A stretch of DNA of 64,000 nucleotides from the NCBI RefSeq assembly GCF_003634455.1, contig NZ_RBLC01000006.1, positions 24,219 to 88,218 of the forward strand. The letters run 5' to 3'. Below are positions 1-8,218 of the stretch, piece after piece. Each line of letters starts with the position of its first letter. The stretch's first letter is position 1. The notes under the pieces were generated by a model, which did no database searches, was not told the DNA's origin, and saw nothing but the letters and a program-made list of their open reading frames with translations. Origin of the DNA: Flavobacterium endophyticum (GTDB lineage Bacteria; Bacteroidota; Bacteroidia; Flavobacteriales; Flavobacteriaceae). The position numbers were made by a program, and so were the translations under genes.

Positions 1-98
1 GGCATAAAAATAGGCGTTTCGATAACACCGTGGTCCGTAGTTATTTTTCCGGCTCTTGCCTTTGAATTCGGATCATTTTGTAATAGTTCAAATTTCAT
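1..98 (-). CDS. tgt: Queuine tRNA-ribosyltransferase, N-terminal fragment
   Basis: Only the first 32 codons are inside the window; the gene runs off the left edge. Read on the minus strand from the ATG at 98-96, the protein begins MKFELLQNDPNSKARAG and continues TTDHGVIETPIFM. This is the conserved start of bacterial tRNA-guanine transglycosylase, which exchanges guanine 34 for the queuosine precursor in Asp, Asn, His and Tyr tRNAs. A minus-strand TATCTTTG (-7 type) lies at 137-130. The gene is divergent from the membrane protein at 339. The catalytic part is not visible, so the call rests on the N-terminus alone. Confidence 0.85.
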   Translation of the reverse strand, partial: MKFELLQNDPNSKARAGKITTDHGVIETPIFM

Positions 99-338
99 TC
101 TTTTCTCTTTATCCCAAACTTTCGGGAGGCAAAGATAATTTATTTACAATTTATCATTTTAGATTTATGATTTAATTTAACATCATATCCTAGAGCCATT
201 CTGTTTTCACAAAAAAATGTTTACTTTCAGTTTTTTAAGTTCCAAAAGAGCATTTGTCTTGAGAAAAAATTTATTGCTATTTTTAGACCCGAATGTGATA
301 CCCCCAAAAGCATTTCCCCTGCCAAATCCTGATAGACA

Positions 339-1514
339 ATGAAAACACAATTGATGGCTGAATTGCTTGCTATACTTCTAATAACAAGGCCTTTGCTCAC
401 GGTCTTTCATGAGCTAGGCCACGCAATTCCCGCCATTTTGATGACGCGCGAACGTGCTACGATATTCCTCGGTTCGTATGGCGATACTGAACAGAGTTTT
501 AGATTCGCTGTCGGCAAGCTGGAAATCTGGATCAAATACAATCTTTTTAAATGGAAAGGCGGCCTTTGTGTTCCGCATGCCAGCAACATCTCCATCAACA
601 AAAAAATCATCTATACTTTAACAGGCCCGCTTGCTTCTCTTTCTATTGGCATAGTTTCCTGTTATATGGCTTTTGCCCTCAAGCTTACCGATTTCATGTC
701 TTTTCTTTTCTTGGTCTTCTTGCTGCTTTCAATTTTTGATTTTTTAAAAAATATTATTCCCAGCAGTCGCTCCATAGTTCTCCATGACGGAAGAATCGGT
801 CACAACGACGGCACTTCGCTCGTGCGCCTTTTTCGCCACAAAAGATTTCCTAAACAATATTTTGAGGCTATAGCTTTATACAACCAAAAACAATACAAAG
901 AAGCAGCTTTTCTTTTTGATTCGCTTCTTTCCACTGGGCTACAAGACCAGGACACCTATCGTTGGGCTATTTATTGTCATCTCCTGTTAAAAGACTATTT
1001 TAAAGCAAAAGTTTATTTTTCGGAATTCAAGAAGCGCTTTACGATGAACTCCGAAGACTATTCCAATCTTGGCCTTATTTATTCGCACTATGAAAATCAT
1101 GAAAAGGCAATGAAATTCTATGCCAAATCATTAAAGCTGAATCCTATGAACAGCTATTCGTTAAACAATAAAGGCTATACTTTAAATATTTTAGAAAAAT
1201 ACGAAGAAGCGATTGCTTTCTTTGATAAGGCGCTTGAAATCGACAAATCGTTTGCCTATTCCTATAACAATAGGGGACTTTCTAAAATCAAATTGGGGCG
1301 TATCGAAGAAGGGCTTCACGACCTCAATCTCTCTTTTGAGCTTGACCCTTACAATTCTTATTATTTTCGGAATCTTGGCATCTACCATCAGGACAAAGGC
1401 GAATACGGAAAGGCTTTGAAATTATTCCTAAAAAGCAGGTCGCTTGACCGCTATACACATAATATAGACCTGTTGATTGCCGAGGCCAAAGATTACCTGA
1501 GCCGAAAAATTTAG
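339..1514 (+). CDS. M50-like zinc metalloprotease domain fused to TPR repeats
   Basis: 391 residues. The first membrane segment ends in HELGH (residues 24-28), an HExxH zinc motif placed as in site-2-type (M50) proteases. A GPLASL stretch (96-101) and two hydrophobic segments (about 91-135) follow. NIIP (138-141) and NDG (156-158) may correspond to the second M50 region, but that match is loose. From about residue 165 to the end there are at least four TPR units, for example around 237-270, 271-304 and 305-340. M50 proteases cleave in or near the membrane; the TPRs would bind a partner. Whether it is an active protease is not settled. It is monocistronic and divergent from tgt. Confidence 0.6.
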   Translation: MKTQLMAELLAILLITRPLLTVFHELGHAIPAILMTRERATIFLGSYGDTEQSFRFAVGKLEIWIKYNLFKWKGGLCVPHASNISINKKIIYTLTGPLASLSIGIVSCYMAFALKLTDFMSFLFLVFLLLSIFDFLKNIIPSSRSIVLHDGRIGHNDGTSLVRLFRHKRFPKQYFEAIALYNQKQYKEAAFLFDSLLSTGLQDQDTYRWAIYCHLLLKDYFKAKVYFSEFKKRFTMNSEDYSNLGLIYSHYENHEKAMKFYAKSLKLNPMNSYSLNNKGYTLNILEKYEEAIAFFDKALEIDKSFAYSYNNRGLSKIKLGRIEEGLHDLNLSFELDPYNSYYFRNLGIYHQDKGEYGKALKLFLKSRSLDRYTHNIDLLIAEAKDYLSRKI

Positions 1515-1607
1515 AAAATAATATTTCTGTACTTTTCGCTCCCATAAACTCTTGACAACTTTCTGAAAATCTGAAAATTCAAACCTTAAAAAATCCAAAT
1601 ATCTGAT

Positions 1608-1615
1608 TATCTTTG
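1608..1615 (+). promoter_or_regulatory. -7 promoter element of transketolase genes
   Basis: TATCTTTG matches the Bacteroidota -7 consensus TAnnTTTG and lies 26 bases before the transketolase start codon. No clear TTG -33 element is seen at the usual distance. Confidence 0.5.
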
Positions 1616-1641
1616 CGCCAGTTTAAATTTATCACATAAGA

Positions 1642-2493
1642 ATGAAACCTAACACACAACAATTAAACAACTTAACTATTCAAGTGCGAAGAGATATTCT
1701 TCGAATGGTTCATGCTGTAAACTCTGGACATCCGGGCGGTTCGCTAGGATGTACTGAATTTCTCGTAGCACTTTATCAAAATTTAATGGAGCGCAAGCCA
1801 GGTTTCGACATGGACGGGAAAGGCGAAGACATTTTCTTTTTGTCAAATGGCCACATTTCACCCGTTTTCTACAGCGTTTTAGCTAGAAGCGGTTATTTTC
1901 CTGTAGCTGAATTGGCTACTTTCCGCCAGATTAACTCTCGCCTTCAAGGCCACCCTACTACGCATGAAGGGCTGCCAGGAATCCGCATGGCTTCTGGGTC
2001 TTTAGGACAAGGAATGTCTGTTGCGATTGGAGCGGCGTTGACGAAAAAACTAAATAAAGATTCACATTTGGTTTACAGTCTTCATGGTGATGGCGAATTG
2101 CAAGAAGGTCAAAACTGGGAAGCTATGATGTATGCTTCTGCTTATAAAGTTGACAACTACATTGCTACAATTGACTTAAACGGAAAACAAATTGACGGAC
2201 CAACCGACGAGGTCTTGAACATGGGAAGCATCAGAGCGAAATTTGAAGCTTTTGGATGGGATGTTCTAGAAATCGAAAAAGGAAATGATATCGAGGCAAT
2301 AATTGCCGGAATGACAGATGCAAAATCAAGAACAGGAAAAGGAAAACCAGTTTGCGTATTGCTTCACACCGAAATGGGTAATGGTGTAGATTATATGATG
2401 TACAGCCACGCTTGGCACGGAAAAGCTCCAAATGACGAACAGCTGGCAACTGCCTTGGCTCAAAATTATTGTGAAGGCGAAAGCGACTATTAA
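1642..2493 (+). CDS. Transketolase, N-terminal (TPP-binding) subunit
   Basis: 283 residues covering the first half of transketolase. It moves two-carbon ketol units between sugar phosphates in the non-oxidative pentose phosphate pathway, in the cytosol. Visible motifs are SGHPGGSLG near the N-terminus (phosphate contact) and GDGELQEGQNWEA followed by DLNGKQIDG, the TPP/Mg binding motif. The protein stops where the pyrimidine-binding half would start; that half is the next gene, 70 bases downstream. A split transketolase is normal in many bacteria, including Bacteroidota. Confidence 0.93.
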   Translation: MKPNTQQLNNLTIQVRRDILRMVHAVNSGHPGGSLGCTEFLVALYQNLMERKPGFDMDGKGEDIFFLSNGHISPVFYSVLARSGYFPVAELATFRQINSRLQGHPTTHEGLPGIRMASGSLGQGMSVAIGAALTKKLNKDSHLVYSLHGDGELQEGQNWEAMMYASAYKVDNYIATIDLNGKQIDGPTDEVLNMGSIRAKFEAFGWDVLEIEKGNDIEAIIAGMTDAKSRTGKGKPVCVLLHTEMGNGVDYMMYSHAWHGKAPNDEQLATALAQNYCEGESDY

Positions 2494-2563
2494 AAAGCAG
2501 TAAGCTTAAGCGACGAGCATTATGCTTATTGCCACAGCTATTGCGTATATCAAAAAGACAAAA

Positions 2564-3517
2564 ATGAAAAAATATACAAATACAGGAAATAAAGATACTC
2601 GTTCTGGTTTTGGAGCGGGATTGACCGAATTGGGTCAAAAAAACGAAAATGTTGTGGCGCTTTGTGCCGACTTGATCGGTTCTTTGAAAATGGACGATTT
2701 CAAAAAGAATCATCCAGAGCGTTTCTTTCAAGTAGGTATTGCTGAAGCGAACATGATTGGAATCGCGGCAGGAATGACAATTGGCGGGAAAATTCCTTTT
2801 ACCGGAACATTCGCTAACTTTTCTACAGGAAGAGTTTATGACCAAATCCGTCAATCTGTTGCTTATTCAGATAAAAATGTAAAAATCTGTGCTTCACACG
2901 CAGGCTTGACTTTAGGGGAAGACGGTGCAACACACCAAATCCTTGAAGATATCGGACTGATGAAAATGCTGCCCGGCATGACTGTAATCAATACTTGTGA
3001 TTTCAACCAGACTAAAGCCGCTACTATTGCAATTGCAGAACACCACGGACCAGTCTACCTACGTTTCGGCCGTCCATCTGTTCCAAATTTCACTCCTGAA
3101 AATGGAACTTTCGAAATCGGAAAGGCAGTATTGCTTAACGAAGGAACTGATGTAACAATTGTGGCTACCGGACACCTCGTCTGGGAGGCATTGGTTGCTG
3201 CTGAAGCATTAGAAGCGAAAGGAATTTCGGCAGAAGTAATCAACATCCACACGATCAAACCTCTTGATGAAGAAGCTATCTTAAAATCAATCGCTAAGAC
3301 AAAATGTATCGTGACTGCTGAAGAGCATAACATGCTTGGCGGATTAGGCGAAAGCGTAGCGAGAGTTTTGTCGTTAAACAATCCAGCACCACAAGAATTT
3401 GTCGCAGTGAATGACAGCTTTGGCGAATCGGGAACACCGGACCAACTGATGCAGAAATACAAGCTTAACAATCAAGCGATTGTTGAAGCAGCTGAAAGAG
3501 TAATTAAAAGAAAATAA
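2564..3517 (+). CDS. Transketolase, C-terminal (pyrimidine-binding) subunit
   Basis: 317 residues when started at the ATG at 2564 ([17 protein letters not shown]), which follows an A-rich leader. An upstream ATG at 2522 would add 14 residues unlike the family. It contains [14 protein letters not shown] and [10 protein letters not shown] of the pyrimidine-binding domain and a C-terminal domain (about 190-317). It forms the active enzyme with the N-terminal subunit encoded just upstream. The two genes form an operon ending at the terminator at 3530-3567. Confidence 0.93.
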   Translation: MKKYTNTGNKDTRSGFGAGLTELGQKNENVVALCADLIGSLKMDDFKKNHPERFFQVGIAEANMIGIAAGMTIGGKIPFTGTFANFSTGRVYDQIRQSVAYSDKNVKICASHAGLTLGEDGATHQILEDIGLMKMLPGMTVINTCDFNQTKAATIAIAEHHGPVYLRFGRPSVPNFTPENGTFEIGKAVLLNEGTDVTIVATGHLVWEALVAAEALEAKGISAEVINIHTIKPLDEEAILKSIAKTKCIVTAEEHNMLGGLGESVARVLSLNNPAPQEFVAVNDSFGESGTPDQLMQKYKLNNQAIVEAAERVIKRK

Positions 3518-3529
3518 TTGCTTCACGAT

Positions 3530-3567
3530 AATAAAAAAAATCCCTCTCAATGAGCGGGATTTTTTTT
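3530..3567. terminator. Bidirectional Rho-independent terminator
   Basis: An ATCCC/GGGAT stem with an inner CTC-AAT-GAG hairpin is flanked by A and T runs. It separates the convergent transketolase and FKBP-like genes. Confidence 0.75.
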
Positions 3568-3581
3568 ATTTAACTTTTATC

Positions 3582-4544
3582 TTATTCGCAGCTAGGATCT
3601 AAATATCTTTTTAAACCTCCTGTCGTTCCCGCACAATTTGGTATCAGATCAAACGGATACAAATTACCAAAACTATCTTTTATTTCTGTCCTTGTCCTTG
3701 TACCGTCGCCATCATCATCAACATCTAAAAAGTCAGGTATACCATCACCATCTGTATCATCATCGTAATAATTACCATTGCCGTTCAAATCTTCTAGATA
3801 AGACAAAATTCCGTCGCCATCAGCATCCGTATATTTTACAGAATGCAGATTTAAATTAAATACTAGAGGGGAATATGCCTGAACAGAAGAACCCGATGGG
3901 GGGCTGTTATAATAACCTAGCCCAGAAGGAATAAATAGAAGCCCTACTCCATAATCTGTCAACAAAGTACCTCCAGGATTTGAAGGATCATCGATTGCAT
4001 TTCCTGTCTTAAATTCTGTCATCAAGTTTCTCCATCCAGAAACCACTCGTTCTTGAGAAAGCCAAATCGGATTCGGTCTGTAATCAAACTGAGTACCATC
4101 TAAAAGATGTCCTTTATAAGTAACCAATGTAGAATCCAGCAATCGTGCAGGCTGGCCAACACCTTCTCTTATTTTTATATAATACAATTTATATTCAACC
4201 GGATCTTCAATAAGCTTTCCTACTATAGGATCGGCAGTGCTGTAAGTTCTTAAATCGTTTTTCACCATTTTAAATTGCAACGGATACTCCGTCTGATTCC
4301 AAATAGAAACCTGTGATCCTCCTTCTGGAATTGCGGTAATGGCTGGAATTGGATTGTTATTAGCATCTGTAGTAACTGTCAGATAATGCGTTTTCAGGTA
4401 ACTCTCTATATCCGCAATGTCTGATGCATATTGTGTAGCTCTGTCTCTAGGCGGGACAACGCTTGCGGAATCATCATCCTTTTTACAAGAGAAAAGTACA
4501 GTACTTGAAACTATAGCTATAAAAAAAAGCTTAATTCTGGTCAT
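3582..4544 (-). CDS. FKBP-type peptidyl-prolyl isomerase-like lipoprotein with calcium-binding repeats
   Basis: 320 residues from the ATG at 4544. The start MTRIKLFFIAIVSS precedes the lipobox LFSC, which an upstream in-frame ATG at 4574 would bury. Residues about 120-240 resemble an FKBP fold: VTYKGHLLDGTQFD, an IPSGLGYY segment and a hydrophobic NLNLHSV strand. From about 242 to 285 there are DxDxDG-type repeats (DADGDG, DTDGDG, DVDDDGDG), like thrombospondin type 3 or EF-hand calcium sites. It probably sits on the periplasmic or outer face of the outer membrane. Some flavobacterial FKBP lipoproteins (GldI) act in gliding, but I cannot assign that role here. Confidence 0.7.
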   Translation of the reverse strand: MTRIKLFFIAIVSSTVLFSCKKDDDSASVVPPRDRATQYASDIADIESYLKTHYLTVTTDANNNPIPAITAIPEGGSQVSIWNQTEYPLQFKMVKNDLRTYSTADPIVGKLIEDPVEYKLYYIKIREGVGQPARLLDSTLVTYKGHLLDGTQFDYRPNPIWLSQERVVSGWRNLMTEFKTGNAIDDPSNPGGTLLTDYGVGLLFIPSGLGYYNSPPSGSSVQAYSPLVFNLNLHSVKYTDADGDGILSYLEDLNGNGNYYDDDTDGDGIPDFLDVDDDGDGTRTRTEIKDSFGNLYPFDLIPNCAGTTGGLKRYLDPSCE

Positions 4545-4622
4545 TATTATTGAATTTAGAGGCGCAAGATACAATTTTGATTTATTTTTGTAAATAAATT
4601 AACTTAGATTTTAAGTTTTAGT

Positions 4623-5009
4623 ATGAGAGTAGATAAATACTTATGGTGCATTCGATATTACAAGACGCGCAATATGGTAACTGAGGCTTGCAAAAAGAAC
4701 CACATTACAGTAAACGGACAGGTCGCCAAACCTTCCAAAGAAGTATTTCCGACAGACAAGATTACCTTCAGGAAAGACCAGATCACACACACGATAACCG
4801 TGCTCGATATTCCCCAAAACCGCGTTGGCGCCAAGCTGGTTGATATGTATAGAAAAGATGAAACCCCAATCGAATCATTCCAGCATCTAGAGCTTTTAAA
4901 GCTATCTAAAGAACATTATAGAAAACATGGCGAAGGAAGGCCTACTAAAAAAGACCGCAGGGATCTGGAAGACTTTAGCTTGGATTTCGAAGAAGACGAA
5001 ACAGAATAG
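4623..5009 (+). CDS. hslR: S4-domain RNA-binding protein, Hsp15-like
   Basis: 128 residues. The N-terminal half (MRVDKYLWCIRYYKTRNM...ITVNGQVAKPSKEV) is an S4 RNA-binding domain. The C-terminus is charged and lysine/acid-rich, as in Hsp15 (HslR). Hsp15 family proteins bind stalled 50S subunits carrying nascent chains and help recycle them. It is divergent from the FKBP-like lipoprotein and 86 bases upstream of the phosphoribosyltransferase. Confidence 0.8.
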   Translation: MRVDKYLWCIRYYKTRNMVTEACKKNHITVNGQVAKPSKEVFPTDKITFRKDQITHTITVLDIPQNRVGAKLVDMYRKDETPIESFQHLELLKLSKEHYRKHGEGRPTKKDRRDLEDFSLDFEEDETE

Positions 5010-5095
5010 CATTTAACCTTTAGATGATATATAAATCTACCTTCAATCGCCTAAAGAAACAAACCGTTTTTTATCTTTGGAAAAAATAAATCAAA

Positions 5096-5593
5096 ATGAG
5101 CAAAAATATAATTCTTAACAATCAAGAAATAGAACACAAAATCCTAAGAATCGCTTATCAGATATACGAAACTTTTGTGGATGAAGAAGAAATTGTTATT
5201 GCCGGAATTGCTAAAAACGGCTACATTTTTGCCGAAAAGATTGCTCAGAAAGTCAACCAAATAGCCGATCTAAAAGTATCGCTATGCGAAGTCTATATCG
5301 ACAAACAAAATCCTCATAACGAAATCACCACTTCTCTAGAAAAAAAGCAGTACGAAAACAAAGGGCTTGTTCTTGTTGACGATGTGCTTAACTCTGGAAC
5401 TACATTGGCCTATGGCGTAAAGCATTTTTTGGACGTTCCTTTGAAAAAATTCAAAACCGCCGTACTTGTAGACCGAAACCATAAAAAATATCCCGTGAAA
5501 GCCGATTTCAAGGGAATTTCGTTATCTACTTCCTTACAAGAGCACGTTCAAGTTGTTTTTGAAGATACAGAAGATTATGCTTACTTAAGCTAA
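5096..5593 (+). CDS. Phosphoribosyltransferase family protein
   Basis: 165 residues of the type I PRTase fold. The PRPP-binding signature is VLVDDVLNSGTTL (about residues 92-104), with AGIAKNGYIFA (about 36-46) as the pyrophosphate loop. It resembles PyrR/uracil PRTases, but substrate specificity cannot be read from the motif. Its 3' end overlaps the 3' end of convergent aroK by 9 bases. Confidence 0.85.
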   Translation: MSKNIILNNQEIEHKILRIAYQIYETFVDEEEIVIAGIAKNGYIFAEKIAQKVNQIADLKVSLCEVYIDKQNPHNEITTSLEKKQYENKGLVLVDDVLNSGTTLAYGVKHFLDVPLKKFKTAVLVDRNHKKYPVKADFKGISLSTSLQEHVQVVFEDTEDYAYLS

Positions 5594-6103
5594 AATCTTA
5601 GAAATAGCTGAAACAACTTCTTCAGGAGATTTATTATCGACAACCACGACATGCGTCGCTTGATTGTAGTAATAGCTGCGGTCAAAAAGATGCTTAGCAA
5701 TATACTCTTTCATTTCTTCTTTTTGCTGCTCTGCTATAAGCGGACGATTATCTTTAATGGAAAGCAACCTGCTAAAAAGCGTCTCAATCGAAGCTTTTAG
5801 GTAAAAAGAAATTATATTGCTTCCATTAAGCATTTCGTGGTTATTGGCATAACAGGGAGTTCCGCCGCCTAAGCTCAATATCATCTGTTCATCAGAAGAG
5901 ATTAATTCTTTAAATATTTGGTGCTCCAGCTTCCGAAAATAGATTTCTCCTTTCTGGTCGAATATATTTTTTACAGACATTCCAACCCTTTCTTCGATGA
6001 TTTTGTCTAAATCGTAAACACTGATTTGAGTTTTTTCAGACAGCAAATTGGCAATTGTTGACTTTCCAGAACCCATATAACCCAATAAAATAATTTTCGT
6101 CAT
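5585..6103 (-). CDS. aroK: Shikimate kinase
   Basis: 172 residues, the normal length for AroK. It phosphorylates shikimate with ATP in the chorismate pathway. The Walker A loop is GYMGSGKST (residues 8-16). YDLDKIIEE carries the shikimate-binding Asp, and LGGGTPCY is the glycine-rich substrate motif. It is convergent with the phosphoribosyltransferase gene, with a 9-bp overlap. Confidence 0.93.
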   Translation of the reverse strand: MTKIILLGYMGSGKSTIANLLSEKTQISVYDLDKIIEERVGMSVKNIFDQKGEIYFRKLEHQIFKELISSDEQMILSLGGGTPCYANNHEMLNGSNIISFYLKASIETLFSRLLSIKDNRPLIAEQQKEEMKEYIAKHLFDRSYYYNQATHVVVVDNKSPEEVVSAISKILA

Positions 6104-6174
6104 CGAAATAAATCCTTATAAATTAAGGCATTATGAAAGATTATTAAAAAAAGACAAATTTAAAACAAATTTGC

Positions 6175-6206
6175 TTTGAAAAATAAATAATAAGGCCTTA
6201 TATTTG
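6175..6206 (+). promoter_or_regulatory. Promoter of the tRNA cluster
   Basis: TTTG (6175-6178) and TATATTTG (6199-6206) are separated by 20 bases. This is a good Bacteroidota -33/-7 pair just upstream of the first tRNA-Lys. Confidence 0.7.
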
Positions 6207-6212
6207 CACCCG

Positions 6213-6328
6213 CATTCAAGAAATTAAATGACTCGATAGCTCAGTCGGTAGAGCACATCACTTTTAATGATGGGGTCCTGGGTTCGAGCCCCAGTCGGGT
6301 CACAAAATGACTTTAGATTTCTTGAATG
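6213..6328 (+). repeat. 12-bp perfect inverted repeat bracketing the first tRNA-Lys
   Basis: CATTCAAGAAAT at 6213-6224 and its exact reverse complement ATTTCTTGAATG at 6317-6328 lie on either side of tRNA-Lys copy 1. In the transcript they could pair and close a stem around the tRNA, a layout suited to processing of the precursor. Confidence 0.75.
6230..6302 (+). tRNA. tRNA-Lys (anticodon TTT), copy 1
   Basis: 73 bases with a complete cloverleaf. The acceptor stem pairs GACTCGA with TCGGGTC, the anticodon loop is CTTTTAA (anticodon 6263-6265), and the T arm has GGTTCGAGCC. CCA is not encoded. An identical copy follows. Confidence 0.96.
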
Positions 6329-6332
6329 TAAT

Positions 6333-6405
6333 GACTCGATAGCTCAGTCGGTAGAGCACATCACTTTTAATGATGGGGTCCTGGGTTCGAGCCCCAGTCG
6401 GGTCA
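6333..6405 (+). tRNA. tRNA-Lys (anticodon TTT), copy 2
   Basis: Base-for-base identical to copy 1, 30 bases downstream, with the anticodon at 6366-6368. The two copies are probably cotranscribed from the promoter at 6175-6206. Confidence 0.96.
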
Positions 6406-6444
6406 CAAAAAGTCGAACAGCAGTGTTTGGCTTTTTTTGTTTTA

Positions 6445-6527
6445 GGCCACGTGGAGAAACGGTAGACTTGCCATCTTGAGGGGGTGGTGCTCGTAAGGGC
6501 GTGTGGGTTCAAATCCCACCGTGGTCA
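6445..6527 (+). tRNA. tRNA-Leu (anticodon GAG)
   Basis: 83 bases with the long variable arm of a class II tRNA. The acceptor stem pairs GGCCACG with CGTGGTC. The anticodon stem CCATC/GGTGG holds the loop TTGAGGG, so the anticodon is GAG at 6478-6480. The T arm has GGTTCAAATCC. CCA is not encoded. Confidence 0.94.
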
Positions 6528-6533
6528 CATCTA

Positions 6534-6569
6534 GGACAAATCAGAATTCTTCTGGTTTGTCCTTTTTTT
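6534..6569 (+). terminator. Rho-independent terminator after the tRNA cluster
   Basis: GGACAAATCAGAA pairs with TTCTGGTTTGTCC (one G-T pair) across a short loop and is followed by seven T. Confidence 0.8.
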
Positions 6570-6715
6570 ATGTTGCTAATTGGATGGCTCCTACTTTTCA
6601 TTTAAGACTAAAATAGTACGCTACATTCTACTCCAACAAAGTAGCATTTCTTACATTTATGAAGATTTTTTCTCACAATAAATAATCAAGACAACAAATC
6701 TCCGTTTACTACTAC

Positions 6716-7681
6716 ATGAAGCTGCATTTTCTTCTTTTCTTGGTTTTTATGATGCCTTGCTCATGTAGCGGACAGCGCGACAGTACTTATATCAAGCCTT
6801 ACGAGCATAAATTTTCGGTAAGGACTTATCTCGCAAAGAATTTCCTTTCTATGGAACAGCAGACGGGTACCGAAGAATCTAAAAGATTCATGCCGAATAA
6901 TCCGCCCAATATCGGATTAGGGTTTTCCTTGAACAACACCATTGTCAATGTAAGCTACGGCCAAGGTTTCAATTTTATGAGAGAGAAAGATAAAGGAAAA
7001 ACCAAGGCATTTGATCTTCAAATTCATAACTACGGAAAAAAGTTTATCATTGATGTCTTTATTCAAAAATACCGAGGATTTTATACTGCAGATGATGATG
7101 GCAACAACATCGAGCTCTACCCTGACCTGAAAATCCAGCAATATGGTGCGTATGGACAATATGTTTTCAATAACAAAAAATTCTCTTATAAAGCCGCTTT
7201 TAACCAAAGTGAAAAACAATTGAAATCGGCTGGAAGCTTTCTGATTGGCGGCGGCGTTTATTTTACAAAAATTGAGTCGGACAGTTCCTTCGTCCACAAA
7301 GAAAAAAATTCATTACGGAATTTCCAGTTTGGTGTAAGCGGCGGCTACGCCTATTTATGGGCAATCAACAATAAATGGTTTGCCAGTGCTTCTACTACCG
7401 TTGGAATCAATGTAGGATCCGAAAGACTAAATACTTTCGGCAAGCGGAAAATAGAAGCCTATCCAACGCTATTTCCGCGTATAGCTGTAGGATATAATAA
7501 AGAAGACTGGTCTATCGGATTATCCTACGTCAGTAATGCCATATTTTCTGCTTTCTCAGATAACAAAAATTCGAATGTAGGCTTATACTCGGGGAATTTT
7601 AAGTTATCGTATATCTTGAGGCTGGATTCGTTTGATTTCTTCGGCAAGAAAAAGCCTGAAAAGATTTCCGATCAACAGTAA
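6716..7681 (+). CDS. Putative outer membrane protein (DUF4421-like)
   Basis: 321 residues with a signal peptide (hydrophobic residues 3-20). The rest alternates polar and hydrophobic residues like an outer membrane barrel, with many aromatic residues and a C-terminal strand (FKLSYILRLDSF). YIKPYEHKFSVRTY near the N-terminus resembles DUF4421 proteins, recalled from the family rather than searched. No function is assigned. It stands alone between the tRNA cluster and a small lipoprotein gene. Confidence 0.5.
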   Translation: MKLHFLLFLVFMMPCSCSGQRDSTYIKPYEHKFSVRTYLAKNFLSMEQQTGTEESKRFMPNNPPNIGLGFSLNNTIVNVSYGQGFNFMREKDKGKTKAFDLQIHNYGKKFIIDVFIQKYRGFYTADDDGNNIELYPDLKIQQYGAYGQYVFNNKKFSYKAAFNQSEKQLKSAGSFLIGGGVYFTKIESDSSFVHKEKNSLRNFQFGVSGGYAYLWAINNKWFASASTTVGINVGSERLNTFGKRKIEAYPTLFPRIAVGYNKEDWSIGLSYVSNAIFSAFSDNKNSNVGLYSGNFKLSYILRLDSFDFFGKKKPEKISDQQ

Positions 7682-7759
7682 TCTAACTCCCCATTCTCTG
7701 TGTAAAAGCTGACACTATTTTACTTAATTTGGTGGATTGCTAACATTTATAAAAATTCT

Positions 7760-8164
7760 ATGAAAAACATTTTTAGATTAACTTTAAGCATGATGGTACT
7801 TTTTACGATCATAAGCTGCGAAAAAAAAGCAACAGCACCTGAATTAGACGGAACATGGGAACTCAGGCATGTAGCAGGAATACAAGTTCCAGGATTAGAT
7901 CCTAATTTTAAGCCCGGCAATGGGAACTCTTTCAAGTTTGACGGACAGAATTTCGAAAAATACAGCGATGGCAAAAAAGTACTCAGTGGCAGTTTTACCG
8001 TTACGCCTGAAAAGGATGTACCTTTAAATAACCGCAAGGCCAACTACAGCATTAAATTCAATAACGAAGAAAAGCTATATATGCTTTTATCTGGGAATAA
8101 ATTCATTTTATTCGACGGAGTCATAGCCGCCGATGGTACCGAATCTACTTTTGAAAAGCAATAG
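7760..8164 (+). CDS. Small lipoprotein of unknown function
   Basis: 134 residues. The lipoprotein signal ends in IISC (lipobox, Cys about residue 20). After it, LDGTWELRHVAGIQV and the alternating strands SFKFDGQNFEKYSDGKKVLSGSF suggest a small lipocalin-like or META-like beta barrel. This pattern is common in Bacteroidota lipoproteins and does not give a function. It ends at the terminator at 8174-8202. Confidence 0.6.
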   Translation: MKNIFRLTLSMMVLFTIISCEKKATAPELDGTWELRHVAGIQVPGLDPNFKPGNGNSFKFDGQNFEKYSDGKKVLSGSFTVTPEKDVPLNNRKANYSIKFNNEEKLYMLLSGNKFILFDGVIAADGTESTFEKQ

Positions 8165-8173
8165 TGCAATAAC

Positions 8174-8202
8174 AAAAAAGGCCTCGTTTGAGGCCTTTTT
8201 TA
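8174..8202. terminator. Bidirectional Rho-independent terminator
   Basis: AAAAAAGGCCTC-GTTT-GAGGCCTTTTTT is a perfect stem with A and T runs. It serves the lipoprotein gene and the convergent MFS gene. Confidence 0.9.
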
Positions 8203-8218
8203 TATCTAGTTTAGAACA

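Noticed and set aside
2231..2854. 207-residue minus-strand reading frame
   Set aside because: It lies opposite both transketolase subunits and resembles no protein; a shadow.
6267..6512. Small reading frames over the tRNA cluster
   Set aside because: They are translations of three clear tRNA genes.
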